A stretch of DNA of 64,000 bases from Musa acuminata AAA Group. Taxonomy: Eukaryota; Streptophyta; Magnoliopsida; Zingiberales; Musaceae. A program made the position numbers and the translations under genes. The stretch is from positions 1,006,001-1,070,000 of the forward strand of contig NC_088340.1 of NCBI RefSeq assembly GCF_036884655.1, in the 5' to 3' direction. The notes beneath the pieces are model-generated. The model ran no database searches. It saw nothing but the letters and a program-made list of their open reading frames with translations, and was not told the DNA's origin. Positions 42,433-55,861 of this stretch are shown here, one piece after another. How positions within the stretch are numbered: position 1 is the stretch's first letter; every line of letters begins with the position of its first letter.

Positions 42433-44178
42433 TGTGTGTGACTGTGTGTTGGGCGTGTCAACCAAGTCCTCGAAGAAGTCTCATGACTACGAGAAACACA
42501 AAATAAGTTTAGAGATGACAATAGCTTAGACCTAAAATTCCAGTTTAGGTCTAAACCATTTGTTTAGTAGTATGATTTATCGGACTCACTTATTGGATCT
42601 TATAATTTGAAATCTTCTTTGATAAATTTTCTTCGAAAATGTCCGTTCAACTATAGCTAGTTTAGATTGATCGTATCTCGTCTTTACTATTTATATCTAT
42701 TGTAAAAAAGAATGTCTGGTAAGCTTGTTAAGTTATTTATGTTTATGGATATCTTGCAGCTCCTCCGGGAAATGACAGTGGAAACCATCGGAAGCAGATC
42801 ATCATCGGTAAGAATCTTATTTTTCTTGAACTCAGCTACTCTCGTCTATGGCGTCAGATTCTCTTCGGAGCAGGAAGCCATGAGGTCGTACCTTGTTACC
42901 TGCTTTGAGAGTGTTGCTGTGGAACAGGAGTTTGCGTCGGCGTGGGTTGCTTGGCCGCGTTGAGCTTCCTCTGTTTGGTCCATGTCTGTCGCAGGAAGAG
43001 ACCACAGCCTTCGGCTTCCTCCGTTCTTCTAGCTCGACCCGTCGCTTCCTCCGATCCGGAATCGGGCATTGAGCAGTACCACACCCAGGTTTTCACGTAC
43101 GAAGAACTCGAGGCTGCCACGGACGGCTTCAGCGCCTCCAACAAGCTCGGCGATGGTGGCTTCGGCGCCGTCTACAAAGGTTAGTACTACTTAGAGAACT
43201 CTCTCTGCGCGGCCTTGTGAGATCACACGAGCCTCGTCCGCAGGGAAGCTCCTCGATGGACGCACGGTGGCCATCAAGCGGTTCTACAGGAACAACTACA
43301 GGCTGGTGGAGCAGTTCGTGAACGAGGCCTACATCCTCTCCTCCTTACGCCACCAGAACCTCGTCGTGTTGTACGGCTGCACCTCCCGCCACAGCCGCCA
43401 GCTCATCCTCGTGTACGAGTACGTCCCCAACGGCACCGTGGCGGACCACCTCCACGGCCCCCGCGCACGCGAGGCGGCCCTCGCGTGGCCCCTCAGGATG
43501 CGCGTCGCCATCGAAACAGCCGACGCGCTCAGCTACCTCCACGCCACAACCCCCCAGATCATCCACCGCGACGTGAAGACCAGCAACATCCTGCTCGACG
43601 TCGGCTTCCATGTCAAGGTTGCCGACTTCGGGCTGTCCCGGCTTTTTCCGGCCAACGCCACCCACGTCTCCACCTCGCCACAGGGCACGCCGGGCTACGT
43701 CGACCCCGACTACCACCAGTGCTTCCAGCTCACCGACAAAAGCGACGTCTACAGCTTCGGGGTGGTGCTGGCGGAGCTCATATCGTCGAAGCCCGCCGTC
43801 GATGTTACCCGGCAGCGGCACGATATCAATTTGGCCACCATGGCCATCAGCAAGATCCAAAACCAGGAACTGGAGCAGTTGGTGGATCCAACACTCTGGT
43901 GTCAGTCGAAGGGCGAGACAAGAACGATGATCGAACAGGTGGCCGAAGTGGCGTTCCGGTGCTTGCAAGCAGAGACGGAGATAAGGCCTACCATGAAGGA
44001 GGTTCTCGAGGCACTGAAAGCGATACAGGACGAGGGATGCAGCAGGGCGAAGGGTGTCGAAGCAGATGCCGCGGCTAACGATGAAGACTGCTTGCTGGGG
44101 GAGAAGCCATCACAGTCGCCTGATACCGTCACAGCAAACTGGGAAAGCAGGTCGACGACACCACACCGTAGTGGTTGA
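40955..44178 (+). CDS. LRK10L: LRK10-like receptor kinase, LRK10L-1 type (4 exons)
   Basis: Exons 40955-41672, 42760-42807, 42928-43179 and 43244-44178 join in phase to 650 residues. The signal peptide and the galacturonan-binding/WAK-associated ectodomain are nearly identical to those of the divergent neighbour. The rest is not: a 48-bp linker exon, a membrane span GVCVGVGCLAALSFLCLVHV (about 256-275), then a kinase with FTYEELEAATDGFS, GDGGFG (330), VAIK (Lys 351), HRDVKTSN (Asp 449), DFGLSR (467) and GTPGYVDPDY. HRD, with an Arg, and this exon structure mark the LRK10L-1 (At1g18390-like) class, an RD kinase. The Ser/Asp-rich tail has no known domain. The gene is therefore a mosaic of a shared ectodomain and a different kinase from its partner. 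Confidence 0.93.
42401..42429. repeat. (CT)n microsatellite
   Basis: About 14 CT units in intron 1 of the plus-strand receptor kinase. Confidence 0.9.
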
Positions 44179-44563
44179 TGATGAGGTGGTATTAAGGTGC
44201 TTAGGACGATGTTAATGTACCTATAAAGCTTAATGACTTGAAAATCTACCAAGTTTCTGCTGTGTACTTCCAAGTATGCAGCAAAACATGAGGTAGATAG
44301 TAGTAGATATCAAGCAACGAGAAAGAGAATAAGATTACACCAACACAATTATAATCAAATACAAAGCAGATAGAAATGAGTTTTAGACATTGTTTGCCCA
44401 TGAAAGAGTTGATGCAGTCACCAATTCTACAATCTATAAGCAACAACTTAACATCGCCAAATTGGAATTCAATAGCAGCAGATATCAAAGACTTCAGCAG
44501 CTCACTCACCTGGCAAGTCAATCCATAGCCAGAGCAGGACACTAGAAGATCACCAACCCTGCA
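44179..44563. other. Short convergent spacer
   Basis: About 385 bp holding the 3' UTRs of the plus-strand LRK10L gene and the minus-strand STE1 gene. Nothing else is visible. Confidence 0.6.
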
Positions 44564-47500
44564 TCATTCTGCTTTCTTGAGTTCCTCCTCAGGATCTCTG
44601 AGGGTTCCGAACATCCAATCCATCCATACGGTGTAGTGCCCATAGTTGTGCCGGTACGTAGTGTGGTGGATTGTGTGGTAGCCTGCACCCATAACCGGCC
44701 AGATCTTGCCATGAATGCAATCATGGATGTTCGCAGTCCAGACCGCCTCGCAGAACAGGAGAAGCATGTGAGTCATAAAATGGGTTGGGATGAGGAACAA
44801 AGCTATCACATGCGGCACGGCCTGCAGTATTCCGTCCAATGGATGGAACGCCAACCCTGAAAGAGAGAGCGAATCAGTTGCTGCCAGTGTCATTTAGACT
44901 AAATAGCACAGTTGTGAAGCACGCAATACGAAAATATCGTTAATTCGGAAAAAAAAAAAACATCATATAGTAAAAAGAACATACTTTTGAGAGTATTTAA
45001 TTCTCTCTTCAGGCTAAATTGGTGTGATACAACAACTTCTATATCAAATTATGCTGTATAAATCACTCATCTCATTCTAATTACAACAAACGTAAACTAT
45101 GTAACATAATAAGTCACAAATCAGTTACAATAATAACCTATTTTATTAAATTTATATCACCTCTGTAAGTTCATATTGGTGCCAAAAATGAACACTCCAA
45201 CACTGAATAGACAATGCCTTTATGGCACAAGAGCTGCATGTGTTGTCACCTTCCACAAAATTGATGAAGATAATACAATTGAATGGACCGTAGAGACTTA
45301 CCAGCAAAAGGAGAGAGTGTGTTCTGCTTATTGTAGACATGATGGGTTGCATGAAGATACTTGTATAATGGTTTTATGTCATGCAACTCTCTATGAGCCC
45401 AGTATATACCAAACTCGACAATGACTAGATACGAGATGAGGTAAACAGTGTAAGCCGGCCAACCAACTTCTCTTATGCTAGAAAAACATCTCGTCCATCC
45501 ATTTTCAACCATGCATTCTGAAAGTGTCGGGAGAACACAGTACCAAGGCATTGCCTTCATTGCAACTATTATCTGTAGAATCATGGCTTTATTTGAAGGT
45601 ATAGCATCTGCAAGAAAAGGCAATTAAAACAGATATTTGAGAACAGCATGGTTCATAAGATATAGAAACTCATTATCACATAAACCTTAACAACCGGCCA
45701 CAAACTCAAATAAAATGAATCCTTCCTTAGCATCCTTCTCCAAGATATAACTATTATGAATACCATGAAAAAGTGAATTAATTCTCTGAATAAGTTACAC
45801 TCTCAAAGGGAGTCAACTGAAGCAAACAACAAACTTGAACTGCTAGCTTTAAACCCCCTCCAAGTAGGGGAAGGCATCGATTAGTGTATTAAACAATTTT
45901 AGTAGCATATCCGTGGCATCACCAAATTGAATATGTGAAGATATTGGATCTGAATGATGTCCTCCAAATAATTCTCAGACATCATTCAAATGAACCGTAC
46001 AAAAAAGAAGTTCTAAGGATGCCAGGGAGCTATTATATGCTGCTTCCAGCTAATGGGAAACATTTCCAATGTCAAAGTGATGCCAAACATTTGGCAATTT
46101 ACTATGCCAGAACATGATGGAGATGTACATAGCACTAAGGCAAGCAATTGTTAATTGCACACTCCATGGCCATTGCTTTGCAGGTGTAGCTCTGTGTTTG
46201 AGGAAAGTACCTCAAAGAAAGAAATATATACACTGTCATCCAACAAAATGAACGACGGGGTCATTTTCAGATCATTAGCACAAACTTTGGCCACAAATGT
46301 CCTTGTATCCATCACTCTGTCATCAAACAAAATGCAAAAAGCCCACGTTTCACCTCAAATAACTGAAATGAAAAACAAGAGAAGAAGAAACAAAGAAAAG
46401 GATGGGAAAAGGGATACCTCATCTCCTTGAGGTACAAGTATTATATCCAAATGGAAGCAAAAGAAGATAACAAGTTTTCTGCCGCAACCTGCAATCCCAG
46501 GTACTACTCTGAAAACCCTCACTCTTGACATCATAACTCTCATAAATGTCCCCAATTGATGGTCTAATTTGCAAATAAACATATAAAAAATGATCATGTT
46601 CCAGTCAAAGGAATGTAACTGACATATCCTTGAAATTCAGATTCAAAATTTGAGACTCAGTTGGTTATAGAACCAAAAAATTGGCTTCAATTTTGTCTTT
46701 CTAGAAGTCAGATAATTTCAAAAGAGGGCAGCTTAGTAGTTAGATGTCAGATGGCAATACCATAAGATCGACTCTGGTAGGCTTGGCCCTGGTTCTGATT
46801 TTGTTCAAGAAAGCATTGAAACTAAAAGGAAGCTATCATTAAAAAAAAATTATAACAATGTGAAATGAGAAAAATTTAGAATTTTAGTAGAGGCCATAGG
46901 AATAATTTACTCAACCTCTTTCCCTATGCTCTAAGTGAATATACATCTTCATGATATTGCTTCGACCAATACATACCATCCACACACATTACCCCCCTGA
47001 TCCAAAGTCTTTTCTCATCATTTCAAGTGGGGATCGGATCAATGATCACATACTTTCACCAAAAAATGTAGCACATTGCACAAAATCAATTCTCCTGATA
47101 CATCAAACTACCACAATCTCAACTAAATGAAAGCAATCAGAACAGTAAGGTCTGGGCTTTTTTCCACCGACCAAAGTTTCATACGAATCAATAGCTGAAA
47201 TCGTTAGAGTTTTTGCTTGATGAATATAACTTCCAAAAACATGAAATACTATATACTGAATTAATCGTCACCACGTAGTGGTGCTCACCAGTTTGTCCAA
47301 GAATAGCATCACCAGTGGTGCTCCCCAAATAAGGACAATCTGTGTAGAAACAGATGGCAGCACGTCGAGACTAAAGCTACATCAACTAAAATCCAAACTC
47401 TCATCCAAGAAATCTACCAATAACCAAGAGGGAAAACGTCCAGTCCCAGTAAATAAAATTAAAGAAACCCCAGTCAAGAAACAATTTTTATCCTTTCCTC

Positions 47501-48122
47501 TGCAATACAAACGAAAGAAACCAAATAAAATAGAATAATATACTACGCATTTACCAAAAAAAAAAAGAGATCAAGTGCAAGACAGATCGATCAAGAAATC
47601 GGTGAAGAAAAGACAGTACAGCGTCATAGTAATGAAGAAAATAAGCAAAGATTATTAATTGATGGAAAGAAATAGGAAAGATACATTTCGCATCGAAGAT
47701 GGAAAAAGAGAACCATAAAGGTACATAAGCGCAATCCCCGCAATGAAAGGGGAAAGAATAAGACCCACAACTCAAGTCACAAGACAAACATCCATAAAAA
47801 GCCCAACAATCAAGATGAGAGTAGCCTACGACCAACCTACGAGACAATCGATGAAGCAATTAAAGAAAGAAAGAGATGAGATTAGAGAGAGACCTTTCGG
47901 GACATAGACGTTGCGCTTCAAGTAGTAGATGTAGAAGCACCACAAAAAACCGGAGACGAAGTAGAGGGTGGTTGCGCCGATGTAATTACGCAGCCACGAC
48001 TGGAGCGGCCGCGGGAGGCGCCTCCAGGCAACGCCCGGCAACAGCCCGTCGAGCACGATCCCGTTGTACCAGTCCGTCTCCTCCACGAACTGGTGGAGAT
48101 ACTCTGCGCCACACCCCGCCAT
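44564..48122 (-). CDS. STE1: Delta7-sterol C5(6)-desaturase (STE1/DWF7; 3 exons)
   Basis: Exons 47894-48122, 45302-45607 and 44564-44856 join in phase to 275 residues, close to the known length. The enzyme introduces the C5-C6 double bond in the sterol B ring at the endoplasmic reticulum, upstream of sitosterol and brassinosteroids. The di-iron histidine boxes are intact: HRELH (148-152), HATHH (162-166) and HTIHH (239-243). They sit in membrane segments such as [20 protein letters not shown] (about 48-67) and [18 protein letters not shown] (129-146). The C-terminus is acidic/Lys-rich (EEELKKAE), suggesting an ER retention tail. Intron 1 is 2.3 kb, intron 2 about 0.45 kb. Confidence 0.96.
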
Positions 48123-48218
48123 CGTCGCCTCCGGTCGCAGGACGCCGATTCCGAAGGTAAGGGGAGATGAATCGCTGCGGTGTCGTCCGACCACCACCTC
48201 CACCTCCACCTCTCGGGG

Positions 48219-48224
48219 TTTATA
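48219..48224 (-). promoter_or_regulatory. STE1 TATA box
   Basis: Minus-strand CTGTATAAACC lies about 100 bases before the ATG at 48122, at the usual distance for a short 5' UTR. Confidence 0.55.
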
Positions 48225-49341
48225 CAGTTATCGCCGACTTCAAAATCTCCGCTTCGGACACACTCGCAGAATACCACGTTCGCTTATAACAGATTTGAAA
48301 TCAGACCCGCAACCCGAATTGCTTGTGAATTTGAACCCGGTCCGAAAGCTTAACGTGTTCAATTCGGGTCAAACCGTAGATAAACCGGTCCGTAGAAAGC
48401 CGAGTCATGGTGTGTGGCGTGTAACGGACCGGGTCGCATCACCATGCGGTGTGCGGCACTCCGAACACACAGGGAAGTCTTTGTTATTCCTACCCGTATC
48501 GGACGACCCAGTGGCGACAGGCGTGTATCTTAATAATTGGGGTGGTGATAACAATATCAGTAGATTATTCTGTACATAACAACTCCCCGGCCTCCCTGCA
48601 ATATCCGGAAACGTCAATCAACTTATGTTCGGCGGGGCCCATCGAATGGAAGCCAGGCCATCGATGGTGTCGAAATGAGTAATCTAAAGGAGTGAGAAAG
48701 AAATATATGGAGTCGTAATCTTGATGCGTTGAGATTTATATACGGTGTTGGGTTCTGTTTGGGGCACGAATCGTAAGGCAGGGATAACAAACTGTGTGCC
48801 GTTCCTGTGGATGAGATTGCCCGCGATATGGTAGAGATCGGGGTCTGCACTCCGCACTGTGGGTCGTGGGTCGGTAAATGGGTTGGATCAATCCGACCCG
48901 GTATGATTATGATCCGCTGACCCGATCGATCACTCTTTGTTGGCAAGGGGAGATCCCTGCTGACCTAAATTATGTGATCCCCTCCGATTCAACTAAAATG
49001 CTAAGAAAGAAATGAAAGAAAAATGAGGCTTCTTGCTGGTGATTTATGCTCGCTCACCTATGAGTGTTGTGACGTCAAGCAAAGCCAGTGGCTGTTGCTG
49101 TAATCTGGAGATAAATTGCAATCTGTAGAAGGGTGTTCAAGAAAAAAACTGGTCCTTCAAAAGGTTTCAAGCTTTGCTTGGGAAGATAAATTTTTCACAA
49201 GTCAAGTCTGTGTTCACTGGATATTACAAGTAATAGTGGAATGAAGAAAACTTCATGGGATAAGACTGCTAAGCAAGAGAAAAAGAAAAGCAAAATGCAA
49301 TGCCAGAACATGACTTCACTAGCATACAATCAATATACACA
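48225..49341. other. Spacer between STE1 and MPS1
   Basis: This holds the STE1 promoter at the left and the MPS1 3' UTR at the right. The middle is moderately GC-rich with repeated GACCCG/CGGGTC motifs (about 48300-48430 and 48890-48925), but no gene is convincing. Confidence 0.5.
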
Positions 49342-52300
49342 TCAAAAAACATTTGGTTCCATAGATACAGTTGGACTCTTTTGTACTTTCTCGAGCTTGG
49401 CGATAACCTCGTGCAGCTCAGAACATAGCCTTGACACTTGAGGATCACTCCAGTAGGCACCGACCCTCTCCATAAGTAACTTACAAGGGTGACGATCATC
49501 ACAAGGCGGCAGCTCTCGGGGCAGTCTAGGAACAAGAAACGGGTGCTGAAGCAGCTGAGGTATCCGCCATCTTTCATTGCGGTCCCATGCTAGACATCTC
49601 CGCATGATATCAACAAGCCAAGGATTGGAGACCGGCTCATACGTGATCTCGTGGTTCCTGTCTGTAACAACCTTGAACTTGGCCCAGAATGTCTTGTATT
49701 CTGCAAACGGTGTCTTGCCATAGACCATCTGGTAGAGAATGCAGCCAAGAGACCAGATGTCAGATGGGCGACCGCATTTTATGATGTTTCCGTTTTCATC
49801 AGGCTCATTGCACATGAAAGCTTCTGGGGACATGTAGTTCAGTGTTCCAACCTGCAGAGTAAGCCCAATTATTAGCAATGCTACTTGCCATCCTGACCTC
49901 TATCGGCATACCATGAAAAATACCACTGATGAAAATAGCCAGGGCTAGAATTCTTTTAAACCTGTGCATCTCGCTGTATGTTTGTTGTATCGCTCATTAT
50001 AGCTTTGGCAATGCCAAAGTCAATAAGTTTAAGTGATCCCCTGACCAGTAGAAAGTTGGCAGGCTTCAGGTCAGAGTGCACGATACGCTCCTCATGTATG
50101 GTACTAACAGCTTCAAGCATTTGCTGTAAATCGTGAGATGTTAATTTTATGAGAGTAAAATATAACACGCTGTTGGTTGAAGGCACCAACTAGCTGAGAC
50201 AGCCCAGGATAAATAACCGACTTCCACCAACATGAGTCCACATTTGGTACCCATGGAATCTCCTTTAGAAATTGTGCATCAAACAAAGCAAGAAACTCAG
50301 GAAAATCTATATGAAGCAACTCTACAACCTACGACTGTACTTGCTTATTTTCCAGACTTAACTTATTTTCATTTTCCTGAGTTCTGAAAGCTGTTCAACT
50401 GGACAGATGAGAAGAAATGATTACACTGATCAAACATGATACTATCTATGTGATGAGTGGGAAAGGAAAAATAAATCACTATAAGAACCAAAACTACCTA
50501 GCAAATTAAGAGGAAAATAGGATGTCCAACTGAAAAGGGGATGACACAGAAAACAATTTTATAAACAAAAATTTAAACTTAGGCCCAAGAAAAACCAATA
50601 TGGCTTTGCAGTATTTAACATTTTCTGTGTAACTCAATTTTTACCTTCAGGAGCTTATATTCGATCAATTACAACTTGATTATATTGCTAACAACAAAAG
50701 CAATGGTGAGATCTTGGTTTTTTGGATATTTTATTCACCTAAATATAGATTCCTGTACTGCTTAACCACTAATGGAGCCATTATCATCTGAGGTTTCAGG
50801 CACAGACACCTGATGAGCATTAGTGCACCAAAAGTTTAAAACAATTTAGCTAATCAAGGGAAAATGATGAAGTACCTGCCAGTAAAATCGTAGCCAATTC
50901 TCATCTATTTTCCAACCTGAAGCACTCATCTCCTTCCACTTCTGTGCAAGCATGTGAGCTAGATCTATTTCTCCATACTCGAGCACCATGTATATGCACT
51001 CATCATCCTTGATCCTTTTCTCCTTTATATTCATAGAACCATTCACAACTTCTTGAAACAAAGTTTTATCTGTTACCTACAAAACAATCTCAGCAAGCAT
51101 TTATGGTAAGTTAAAGCTGACAGTGATGACAGTCCAGATAATACGTAAAAACCTTTATTTTCATCCTTAATGGAACATTAGGAGAAAATAATTCAGTTAT
51201 AAGGATTGCCATGTTGACTGGCATGCTATAGGCTGGGCTAACCAATTTATCACACAGCCAGAGCAATTTTTGGCCTGTCAAGGATAGCACAGCAAGGTAG
51301 TACTCTGACAGAAAAGCTTTGGCACACCTCTGTGCCACAAAACAACAATCGCTGAAGTCATCTAAAGAAGAAACTTAATTTTGCTTGCTTTCTCATCATC
51401 TATTACTTTTTTTATTTGAGGCTTAAATTATAAACTGGAAGAAAAAATATCATGTTGTAACAGCCAGTCTCGACAAACAGATAAAAAAGGCAAGGACAGC
51501 AATTTGGCTAATTATTGACGGGTATGGTTTAAATCAAAATTTGTAAAAAAGATGGGAGATTCTTGCAACAAGTAAAAAATATATATTCTAAGCAAATACT
51601 AGAAAATAGGATCAGAAATCATCTGCTTCCTTTAAAAAATATTTCTAGAGTTAGACATTACTTGAATACATAAGAGAAGTATTGGTTTTCTGTTTTATAT
51701 TTAATCTTTTATCTATAAAGAAATTGGTCATCACTGCTTTACTTTTAACAATAACATGGGAGTGTCATTTATTGGAGAATATATGCTGAAATCCCATAGG
51801 TCTAATATCCAATGTGCACTAGTTTCCAGTTTGTTTCTAAAATATTTCAAGTAAAAAGTTTTGCCTTCCAAAAATAAAAATATTTCTCAACGTAGTTTTT
51901 CTTAGAAAATATTAAAGAACAATAGCAATGTTCAGTCAAACATGTTTAGTTTCTCAATTCTCAAGTTTTCTTTTAAAGCAGAAAATACCAAAACAAAAAA
52001 AAAAGCAGCACCAAACAGAATGTTGGCAATCCTATCAAAATTAGACAAAAACAAGAGCCCAAAGCAAGCTCATACATATATCAGCAAATCTGACACTTGA
52101 AGATACATTGATAGATTGAAATTTGAATAATAGCAGTTAGTGAATTCTGTCCAGGTTACCTTCGCTCTCAAGAGTTGCCACCATTATAAGTTGGCAAATA
52201 GTTATTTGTCAGAATAAACTCATTCGGAGCTTTAAATTCTAGGTGGGTGGTTTATTTTCTTGTCCATTTATAAAGTTTTAGTCAACTATGAAACCCAACT

Positions 52301-52611
52301 CAACCAACTTGGACGGAACCCTATCATTGAAAAATCATGGCCCATATGTAATTATACAGATATGAATTATGATCAAGAGAGAGGCCTCCCAAAATGTCTC
52401 AAGACAAATGATAATGAATAATTTAAATGAATTCAAGCATCAAATCCTGAGAAAGAAACATTTGAATCTACAATGTACAGTACAACCATATGTTGCCCAA
52501 ATGATACATTAAGTAATTTATAACTGTGCAGCCTTGACTTAAGTAGAAATAATCTTGCTGTTTGAAAGTATGAATCATTATGTAGAGAAAGTAATGTTTT
52601 CTTTTTTTAAA

Positions 52612-52705
<94 letters not shown>

Positions 52706-54534
52706 TACATAATTTTGCAAGTTTTTACCTCATAATCAATAAGTTGAATGATGTTGCTCTTTCCCTTTAACTTCTTCAAATATTCAATTTCTTGACAAAA
52801 TCCATAGGCAGTGGGATAGTCACGTCCTTTAAGCTTTATCTTCTTCAGGGCATGTATAGTACAATCTGATGATATCACTTTGTGAACTTCACTACTTCCT
52901 CCACTTCCTATCTTACCAAGCTTTTGATAAAGCTTCCCATTAACCTTGAAGAAAACATTTGGATCATACTTCTTTTTACGAAGAGACTTCTCAACTTTGT
53001 TCGACTGAGAAGCCCCAACATCGATATTCGAAGATGGGGGGTTACTTGTTGGCAGAACTTGAGATGGAAAACAAATGGCATCACCACAAGCCCCCTTATC
53101 CTTGACATTTTCAGCCAAATGAAGATTCTGTTGATGATCAAGATGCGAATCACAGCCATTCTTGACAGCCCCTTGTTCTTCTGGAGGAGTATGATCCTTG
53201 GCAAGTGATGGCAACTCTCCTGCAGATGAAGACACTTGAGTTGGAAAGGCAGTTTGCCCAGCAGGCTGAGCGTGCATGGACTGAATCGTTGGACCTGTGT
53301 GAACTGACAATGTGGTGACACATGAAGAGCCCAGAGCTGAACATCGGGTCATTGGTTCCACATAACACTGATTGTGCTTTGGATCTTTAGTATTCTCTAA
53401 CAAGCTGGAGCCTCCAAACTTCATGTCAGTCCCAAACACTTCCATGTTCCCATGATCTTGCACCTTTAAATCCTGATCATTTGTGCCCACCTGAGTTCCC
53501 AAGTACTCCATCTCTGCCATTGCAAGCGAATGCAAGTAAGGACAATTGTTGTCCATTTCACTACGAGCAGTGATGCATGTACTTAATAAGCAAAAAAATG
53601 AGAAACGAACTAGGCATGAAATGTATATACTCCACTACAACTCCATAAAACATAGTCATGTGTGTCAGTCAGCAGTATCAGTTTCAAAATTTTCACTTAC
53701 TCTGAAAAGCTAAATTTTCCTTCTTCGTATCATTGTTTGTTAATGCATGTGAAGATGCCACTTGAGATGATGAAACTGCTGCCAAAGATGACTTTTCTCG
53801 ATCAGACAGCAAGTCAGAATCACCATTCTGCAAGCCAAAAGGGCTCGCTTTATCATTCCCAGCAGTAGTTGAAGTCCCAGTAACAGAAGGAGGGGTGAGC
53901 GAGGCATCATCAGCCGGACCAGCCATTACACCTGCATCGTTTTCTCCGTGATCTCTTGCCACCCTCCTGGCTCCAACAACCGCTCCAGATAGCGGCACAA
54001 CCTTTCCAGCCACATTCGCAGTTACAGAAGACATTGAAGTAACGTTCTTCGATGACTCAGTTTGAGGAACCAAGACACGAGTCGCCCGACGCATGTTAGA
54101 CTGCATACCACCTGTAAACCAAGAAACAAAACCAGAAACCAAGACATCATCAGGTCCAGAACTCGAAACCCTAACTTTCTCATTACGGCAGCGAAACCAC
54201 TTCAATGCTTTCACAAAGAAGAGGCATCTAACAGACTGGATCTAACATAAAGCAACTGTCCTTGACAAATTCTTAGTAAATCACCCATCAATTTCATCAG
54301 AAGCTACGAAATGAAGCTAGGGCAGAGGAAATAGAAGAAGAAGAAGGGGAAGTGAAACTTACCGAGAGGTCTGTGGCGCTTGAAAACAGCATGGGCTTGG
54401 CGAAGGAAGTCGGGGGGAGAGAAAGAGGAGGAGGAGGAAGAAGAAGAAGAGGAGGTGAGGTTAGCGTCGCCCGTAATGGGCCGGGTCGGGTGGATCGAAG
54501 CCGGAGGCGGCGGAAGGTTAGCCTTCCGGTCCAT
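49342..54534 (-). CDS. MPS1: MPS1/TTK dual-specificity protein kinase (6 exons)
   Basis: Six exons close in phase to 746 residues: 54363-54534, 53701-54111, 52729-53513, 50876-51076, 49962-50123, 49342-49851. MPS1 works at kinetochores in the spindle-assembly checkpoint. The N-terminus carries a Ser-rich run and [19 protein letters not shown], which matches plant MPS1. A long disordered Ser/Thr-rich region follows, then the kinase from about residue 377: [20 protein letters not shown] (Lys 418), [10 protein letters not shown] (539-546; HSD in place of HRD, as in TTK), LIDFGIA (DFG 558) and [10 protein letters not shown]. The C-terminal [13 protein letters not shown] closes the fold. The acceptor at 53513 was chosen because it alone keeps frame with exon 2; the ATG at 53556 is thus intronic. 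Confidence 0.92.
52615..52704. repeat. Compound (AT)n(AC)n microsatellite next to an MPS1 splice donor
   Basis: About 37 AT units followed by eight AC units. On the minus strand the tract begins about 25 bases inside the intron after the donor at 52728. Confidence 0.95.
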
Positions 54535-55861
54535 GGGCGGCGGAGCCCAACGGCATCTCGCCGAGGGCCGGAGGAGGCTACCAGGCGGTGGCGTGGAGGT
54601 GCATAGTAGCGAAGGGATCGGTCCGCCAACACTGGTCGCCGCCCTCCAATGGCAACGCCTCCAACTGTGGAAGGGGAGGAGCGAAGTGGGCGCAAGGGGC
54701 AAGTGTTCAAAAATGGACGGAATGCCGCTCTTCTGCTCGTCCGAATAACCCTTTATGTTATGTAGGCTTTAAGATTCGTGCGAAAAGGTTTCATTTGGAG
54801 TGTGAACTTATTTGGTCCATCAATTACACAAAAAAAAAATCAATTTTAATTTATATTTATATTTTAAATTTCAATTTTAATAAATTTTAATTTTAATAAT
54901 AATATCCTAATTATGTAAGATCGACTACATGTATAAATTGTGACATTAGTAATATTCTTCTTATATCATGAATATTAATTTTTTTTTATCTTTACCAGCT
55001 ATAATATTTATGGATCTCTGTTGTAGGACATGTTTACTAAAGCCAATCAAAAAAATTATTTCCTCTTTCCTTAGTAATTCATCCAGCTCAGCATTTTCAT
55101 TTCAACTAAATAATTATTTTTGTATATGCTAATTTTAAAACAAAACAAAAAAATAATAAAAACATTTGTTATATAGAGATTTTTCACTCAAAATTAAATG
55201 AATCTGAAATGAAGAAATGAGTCGCAATAATGTCCAAAATTAATGGAAGAATTGTTTTGCAGGCTTTCTCAGTTACTGTAGCTCAAGGGTTTCAACCTAA
55301 AAATGACAGCAGAGGTGTATACCCCACAGTTCATTTGCCATGGTTGTCTCTGTTACAAGCTGTATCATCCAGTAGCACAAACAGTATGTTCAGATGGAAA
55401 ATAGGAAAAAACTCAGAAGAGATTTTCCACAAAAATTCATGCTTTTATCCTTTCAGGCAAAATGTTGTGTGTTCATTATATATATAATGGTACACCTACA
55501 TGACAGCAGCACTATAAACCATAATTCATTTACATGGGAATGTACCATAAATTACAATAACATACAAATGGAAAGTTCCATAATCTAACAAATTCATAGT
55601 TATCTCCAGACACTGAGTAAATTATAACATACAAATGGCAAGTATCTAACAACTTTATAGTCATCTCTGGTCACTGAATTCATTGGTACCATTTATAGCT
55701 GAGGCACTCCTATGGTTGGCTCCTTGATTAGCTAACCAGGAATATGTGACAGTAGGCACTGTGCAATTCCCAGCAGCTTGAGGTTTTTCTCTTATACCCT
55801 TTGATAGACACATCTTGCTTTACCTGCTAAAACCGACAGCACCGTCCTCGTGGATGTTGTC
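54535..55861. other. Spacer between MPS1 and ASHR1
   Basis: The first 200 bases are GC-rich 5' sequence of MPS1. From 54830 to 55230 the sequence is AT-rich and empty. The part nearest 55860 is the ASHR1 3' UTR. No gene was found. Confidence 0.5.

Noticed and set aside
53514..53570. MPS1 exon starting at the acceptor near 53564 or at the ATG at 53556
   Set aside because: Those choices break the frame with the upstream exon (donor at 53701, one base carried over). The acceptor at 53513 keeps it.
54297..54748. Several 80-137-codon frames on both strands around MPS1 exon 1
   Set aside because: Only the frame starting at 54534 matches the MPS1 N-terminus and splices in phase; the others are shadows in GC-rich sequence.
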